Part shown: positions 59,186 through 64,000 of the stretch, one piece after another
Position numbering within the stretch: the first letter of the stretch is position 1
How the letters are laid out: each line of letters starts with the position of its first letter
The notes under the pieces: generated by a model
The model's input: the letters and a program-made list of their open reading frames with translations, nothing else
What the model was told of the DNA's origin: nothing
The model's database searches: none
Assembly (NCBI RefSeq): GCF_963966145.1
Contig: NC_091052.1
Coordinates: 12,896,001 to 12,960,000, forward strand
DNA length: 64,000 bases
Reading direction: 5' to 3'
Source: Tenebrio molitor
Taxonomy: Eukaryota; Arthropoda; Insecta; Coleoptera; Tenebrionidae
Program-made: the position numbers and the translations under genes

Positions 59186-61837
59186 TGGCTCGAATTGATC
59201 CGGGCTAACTGAATTATAAAGCTCGGCTCGCTGCACCTCGGGACTCAACTTCCGGCGGCAATCAGCGAAACCGGATGCTTGGCCAGCATCCGCGATAAAT
59301 TTATAATCGGCTGAAATGGCTCAGTGTCCGTGCGCTTTCTGTGTGTTTGCAGACGTAAGTGAGTCGGAATTTGTGCGGCCATAATCGGTTCGATTTCCAT
59401 TCGGGGGCTCCCTGATTCATGGCTCGGGGACAGAGGTGTTGTCAATATCGCCAGTTAACCGCTGATCAGAGTGTGGCGTGCGTACTGATAATAGGATGTG
59501 TTCCCAGTAATGGATAGACATGATTACACAGTAAAGTATTTTAGTGCTTTGTGAATGGCCATTTCGCTACGGATAATCATTATGGATGTATTTACCGATG
59601 GGGCCCTCTCAGCGTTTTGTGTTTGTCGCCTATTTGGCCACTTAACACTACAACACCATCATTTAAGAGCTTTTGTCACTCGAAGCCATTGTTGTTCTCT
59701 CTCATCCCAGATATTTAGCCGTATAATGTACGCATAAATCAACCCATACACCTTACGCCGACCCCGCTGCTCCGCATCGACGCTCTTAAGCCCGCTTCAC
59801 AACGACAACCGCTCCCGGACAGACCAAATTGCCGCGACCACTTCAAACCCTTCACATCAGCATTTTCCAAAACTGTTTATGGCCGTTTCATTATCAAAGA
59901 AGCTTGCGCAAGCTCGGTAATGAATTTTACATTTATTGATTATTGTACTCGTATTATATTTATTAAACCATGGCAGCTAGAATCTGATGATCTAATCCAT
60001 GTGGGCTTTCTGCGAAATAATTACTCCATAGTAAACACTACTTCACGATAACGCAAACCATAAGATTTACTCGAAAACGAAAATCTTCTTTTTAATTATT
60101 AATTCCAGCGCCCGAAAGACCGAATCTGTTTCGAATCCACCTTTGTCCGGATATTTATGAAAGCTGCACTCGACAAAACGACCAAACTTTCTTATCTGTT
60201 GAACATTTAATTTATTCCACCTTTGGAAAATAAACTAGAAGGCCAGAGAGAATCTTGTTTTTAAACGTCCCGACGTTATTTGCTTTGGCTGCAGTTCAGG
60301 TGGTTATTTTTCATGGAAAACTAAATTCCTCGATCAAAGTTGGAGCGCCTTGTTATGCACGAAAAAATAAATAAACACTCCTTTTCGCTATCCAATTGAA
60401 AAGCAATTTCACTTTTGTTGTAGACTAAATTGCAAAATATCAAAAGACAAACAGCGCGTCGAGCTTGGGTAAATGGAACTTTTAGAACGCGTCACGTGTT
60501 TAATTCGTAAGGAGCTTTAGCGCTTTTAATTTTTCGTGGAAAGCTCTGGATGTCATGTGCATGTAAATAACGCGATTGTCGCCGCCACTTAAAAAATGTA
60601 TTCCAATCTGGAAAAGCGCGAGGGTCGCCGCCCTCCAGTTAATTATGTAATTTGTTCGATTCGAAGAGTGGCATTCCGGCGCCGTCCCTTGCACAAATGC
60701 ACGCCGCCCACATTGAACATAATGGAAATAGCTGGATCCATAAATGTCTAGATACCGGAAAAATTGAATTGAAGCGATGCGTGAAACTTGTCAGGAAAAT
60801 AATGGAAAATTTTGCTTACGTGGACGTAGCAAATGCGGAAAAATAATTTATTTTGCACCGATAATTACAACTATTACTGTGATAAATCATGTCCTGAGAG
60901 GTGGTTCGAGTGGTAAAATTCTGTAAACAATCTAATTTGTCTCGAATTCCTTGATTTGTATTCCTGTAATGTGTCTCCTTGATTACAATATTTCCTTCCC
61001 TCAATATTCCTTTATTTCTGCGGGGAATGCAATTAAAAACATTGCTGCATAATTTGCGCTGGAAAAATTTAAATTCCAGCTCCCGGGGTAAAATGTACTG
61101 CCCCGGAAAAAGTAGTGCGCGATCGGTTGTCGCTCGAGCTGATTGATAACAATTTTATTGGACAGTTCCAATTTCAATCTTAAATTTCGATTAGCATCAC
61201 GCAGATGTGAGCATGATTGTTGTGCGCCAGGAATTTCAATAAAAGCTTTAAAAATCCGCAGGATTTTCGATTGTCAACGATGTCTCGTGCTCGTCAAATT
61301 CTCTACATATCTGCTTCCACGTTTGATTAATTCCTACTATCTCACGATCAGAGATAGAATCCAGTCCGGACAAGGATAACACGGGACGAGTGCGAAAAAG
61401 TGATGGATCGAATTCGTAAGTCCGAGAGGGATCCACATTTAAAACAGTAATAGAGTTAAAAGCTTTCCTCTACCTGAGATAAATAAGTGCCATTTAGCAA
61501 AGTTGTCAATTGTAAAGAAGCAAAGACAAAGCTATTGTCCTGGGATAATATTTATCGGGAGGAATCACAAACCGTGGAAGAGCGGGCCATTATTCACCTG
61601 AAACGACTCTGTGGCAATTGCTGGAACATTCCATAATAAATCTCGCCTCGTATTTAACCTGATTCTTACATAATTCAGAGATACGACGCTGCTGCATCCA
61701 TAACAAAGCTCGTTTTTCTGAATCAGGCCATTGTATGCAAATCGTTGCAACACGGGACAAAGCTTCATTAACTCGCCGATCCAGTGGGACAAATCTAAAA
61801 ACTCAGACAAAACGGACTTGCTCGGGAGAAAGGTGCT
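59186..61837. other. Non-repeat segment, no gene seen
   Basis: GC-balanced host-like DNA. Short ORFs (59245-59445, 59555-59737, 60500-60694, 60652-60846, 61143-61379, 61565-61810) have no recognisable domain. No RNA gene or box seen. Confidence 0.45.
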
Positions 61838-61998
61838 TTTGTCTCGAACCGATTATTTGCCTGCAGTAAATGTGTAAGCAAGCAATTTGCGTACAAATTT
61901 AGACAAGTAGAGGACAATGAAAAGAACAGTCACGTTCTAGGTGACTTTGTCTCGCTGTTAGAGTGAGGCACTGTGATTAGGATCGGACGGTTTTGAAT
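61838..61998 (+). repeat. Left direct repeat of cluster N (spacer copy 3)
   Basis: GTCTCGAACCGATTATTTGC, AGTAAATGTGTAAGCAAGCA, ATTTGCGTACAAATTT and AATGAAAAGAACAGTCACGT. It matches 63312-63475 downstream and the internal spacers of cluster M upstream. The junction with host DNA on its left is abrupt. Confidence 0.88.
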
Positions 61999-63300
61999 CG
62001 AAAAATGGTGGATGCGCCGGGAAAATTTTAAACAAATTTTAGGATATCTCGGTTATTTTCAAAGGTTCATAAAATATAAAAACTGTGTTTTGTAGATTCA
62101 GATATGACAAAATCGATGAAGCAAGTCGCATTTCGATTTCTCGTACAGCTGAAGTACACACAATTTTTATTGATTTCAAAAATGATAGATGCGCCGGGAC
62201 ATGTTCTGAACAATTCCTAAGATTTGGTTCACTTTTTTGGCGAACTAGACAGGATTTAGAAAACGTTTTTCATGGGTTTTCTCCCAATCAATTCAATGAA
62301 AAAATTCACATTTATCTACCTCTGACGTTAACAGCAGAAATAACAGATCATTTTTAATTAAAATAAAAAATGTATTTGGGTCAAAGCTCTTTTGGTTCAG
62401 ACTTCAATATTTTACAAGTTATGAAGGAATTTATATAATCAGTTGATCAAAAAAAAATAGTTTCCAAAATGGTGGATGCGCCGAAGAAAATTTGGAATTA
62501 ATGCCGGAATACCTTTGTTATTGGGAAAATCATGACAAAATATTTTATGAAAACCAAATTCTTTTCTTTATTGAATTACGGTTGTCAAAAAAATGTTAAA
62601 AAAATAATTTGCTAAAAGGGTTGATGCGCCAGAAACTGGAACAAACATTTGGATATCTTAGTTACTTCGAGAAGAGATAAAATGCCTTAATTTTATCTTA
62701 TCTACAATATGACCAACTGCAAAACGATTTTTGATTGAGAGAAAGTTCTTTGTGTACGGATTAAATTTAAAAAAAATTTTAGTTTATAAAAATGGTGGAT
62801 GCGCCAGGAAAAAATAGGAATAAATACCACAGTATCTTCGTCGTCTGGAAAGCTATACGGTATGCAAAAACTGCATTTTATAGATAACAGAACATAATGA
62901 TGAAAGACGAATTTCTTTGTTTCGTAAAGTTTTTATGAAAATATTTTTTAATGATTATAGAAATGGTGGATGCGCCGGAAAAGATATTACAATACCTTAG
63001 TTATCTGGAAAGGTAGGTGATATGCGAAAAGTGCACTTTATAAACTTTGATTTGACAAAAACCTTAAAGAAAACCGAATTTCTTTTTTCGTAAAGTATTG
63101 TGAAATTATTTTTATGATTACAAAAATGGTGGACATATTTTGCCAAACAAACGATATCTTCCTTGTTTGACGAGCTAAATGAAATATGGAAATTGTGTTT
63201 TATGGACTTTATCATGGAAAATTCACTGGAGAAAATAATGTTTTTAATCTGCCATATTATCGGGAGGAACAAAGATTTTTGAAGTTCCGGAAAAACCTGG
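61999..63300 (+). repeat. Box-monomer cluster N (plus)
   Basis: Boxes at 62001, 62178, 62466, 62615, 62790 and 62960 plus a truncated one at 63121; all readable ones are the T variant. Spacings are 177, 288, 149, 175, 170 and 161 bp. The first ~360 bp is paralogous to 56522-56850 and 57480-57830 of cluster M. The 90- and 136-codon ORFs here are repeat translations. Confidence 0.88.
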
Positions 63301-63311
63301 TCGGATAACGC

Positions 63312-63475
63312 GTCCTTTGTCCAGAATCGATTATTTAGCCACAGTAAATGTGTAAGCAAGCAATTTGCGTACAAATCCCGAAAACCCGCCGCCAATGAAA
63401 AGAACAATCACGTTCCACCGGACTTTGTTTCGTCGTTGTCCGAAGGACTGCGATTAGAACCGGTCGATTTCGTCC
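63312..63475 (+). repeat. Right direct repeat of cluster N (host-like copy)
   Basis: GTCCAGAATCGATTATTTAG, AGTAAATGTGTAAGCAAGCA, ATTTGCGTACAAAT, AATGAAAAGAACAATCACGT and CGTTGTCCGAAGGACTGCGA. It is more GC-rich than the other three copies and continues smoothly into host-like DNA. It is therefore the best candidate for the original locus. Confidence 0.88.
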
Positions 63476-64000
63476 GGTAATTACTTATTTATGACTGGTG
63501 CGCCCCAACAAAGCTAGAAAAGTGCACGCCTCCGGTACACTGTTTATTTGCAGTATCGAACGTTGAATTTGTCATCTGTTTCATTTGAATTTGAGGTCTA
63601 CGCTTCGAGCTTAAACAATTAATATAATTTAACAAAATGTATTCAGGGATAATCAATTCGCTTGGCTAAATTTATCCAACAGAGACAAAAGCTCTTTTGG
63701 AGCTAGAAACTATGGTTTCCTCCGTAATCGGGATCGGTTCTGGTTTCCACACTACAAATCAAATTACGCCACATTGTTCGTGATACGTATCCGTCCTTCA
63801 AGTGCGTGATTGTTGTCGACGAACAGCCCGAAAAATATAATTGATAAATTCGCGAAGAAAGCTCCGAAAGCTGACGCCGAAAAAGCACAAAGGAGCGAGA
63901 TTGATTCTCCTCTCGTCCTGCGGCTGTCCCTTCACTAATTACCGTTTACGGCCCTGTTTCCTAATAATAAACACACCTTGACTCGACGCGCGTCTTTTGT
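63476..64000. other. Non-repeat segment, no gene seen
   Basis: GC-balanced DNA to the end of the window. One 61-codon ORF (63703-63888, minus) has no recognisable motif. Confidence 0.45.

Overview
This looks like about 64 kb of an AT-rich arthropod nuclear genome, most likely an insect. There are no operons, no ribosome-binding-site-led genes and no long ORFs. The only protein-like sequences are decayed pieces of insect-type transposable elements (Tc1-like, DUF4817-like, hAT-like and a 5'-truncated retroelement). A beetle (Tribolium-like) is my guess, from base composition, MITE types and a short CCTGA/TCAGG run, but this is inference. I find no intact protein-coding gene, tRNA or rRNA; the window reads as a gene desert or part of a very large intron.

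The dominant content is a divergent tandem repeat family with a monomer of about 165-185 bp. Each monomer carries a strongly kept box, ATGGTGGAKGCGCCGGGA, inside an otherwise decayed AT-rich body. Weaker shared blocks are ATATCTCTGTTAY, then an ATYAAATCTRAAAACTG block, then TTTATAGATTTAAYTGTGACG followed by AATCGAATGCAAAAAACTGC. I count roughly 65 recognisable boxes in about 14 clusters (A to N), separated by more GC-balanced, apparently single-copy DNA.

Layout: clusters A-E (1-17.3 kb) are all on the plus strand. Clusters F-L (22-51.9 kb) are almost all on the minus strand; the largest, I (32.1-39.5 kb), holds a 660-bp higher-order repeat. Cluster M (55.3-59.1 kb) alternates minus and plus monomers around a co-amplified spacer, and N (61.8-63.3 kb) is plus. 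The single variable position of the box (G or T) partitions by cluster and orientation.

The most unusual structure is that at least five clusters (D, J, K, M, N) lie between direct repeats, 80-375 bp long, of the surrounding non-box DNA. One such flank (63.3 kb) also recurs as an internal spacer of cluster M about 6-7 kb away. This suggests the arrays grow or move together with pieces of neighbouring chromosomal DNA, for example by reintegration of extrachromosomal circles or unequal exchange. Many MITEs with TA target duplications sit in the AT-rich linkers next to boxes. One of them (56,854-57,014) has a clear paralogous empty site, and one nested MITE occurs at the same distance from a box at 13.5 and 50.8 kb, so it was probably copied with its host monomer. 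A second tandem family of nearly the same period (about 175-185 bp) but without the box lies at 41.9-42.9 kb.
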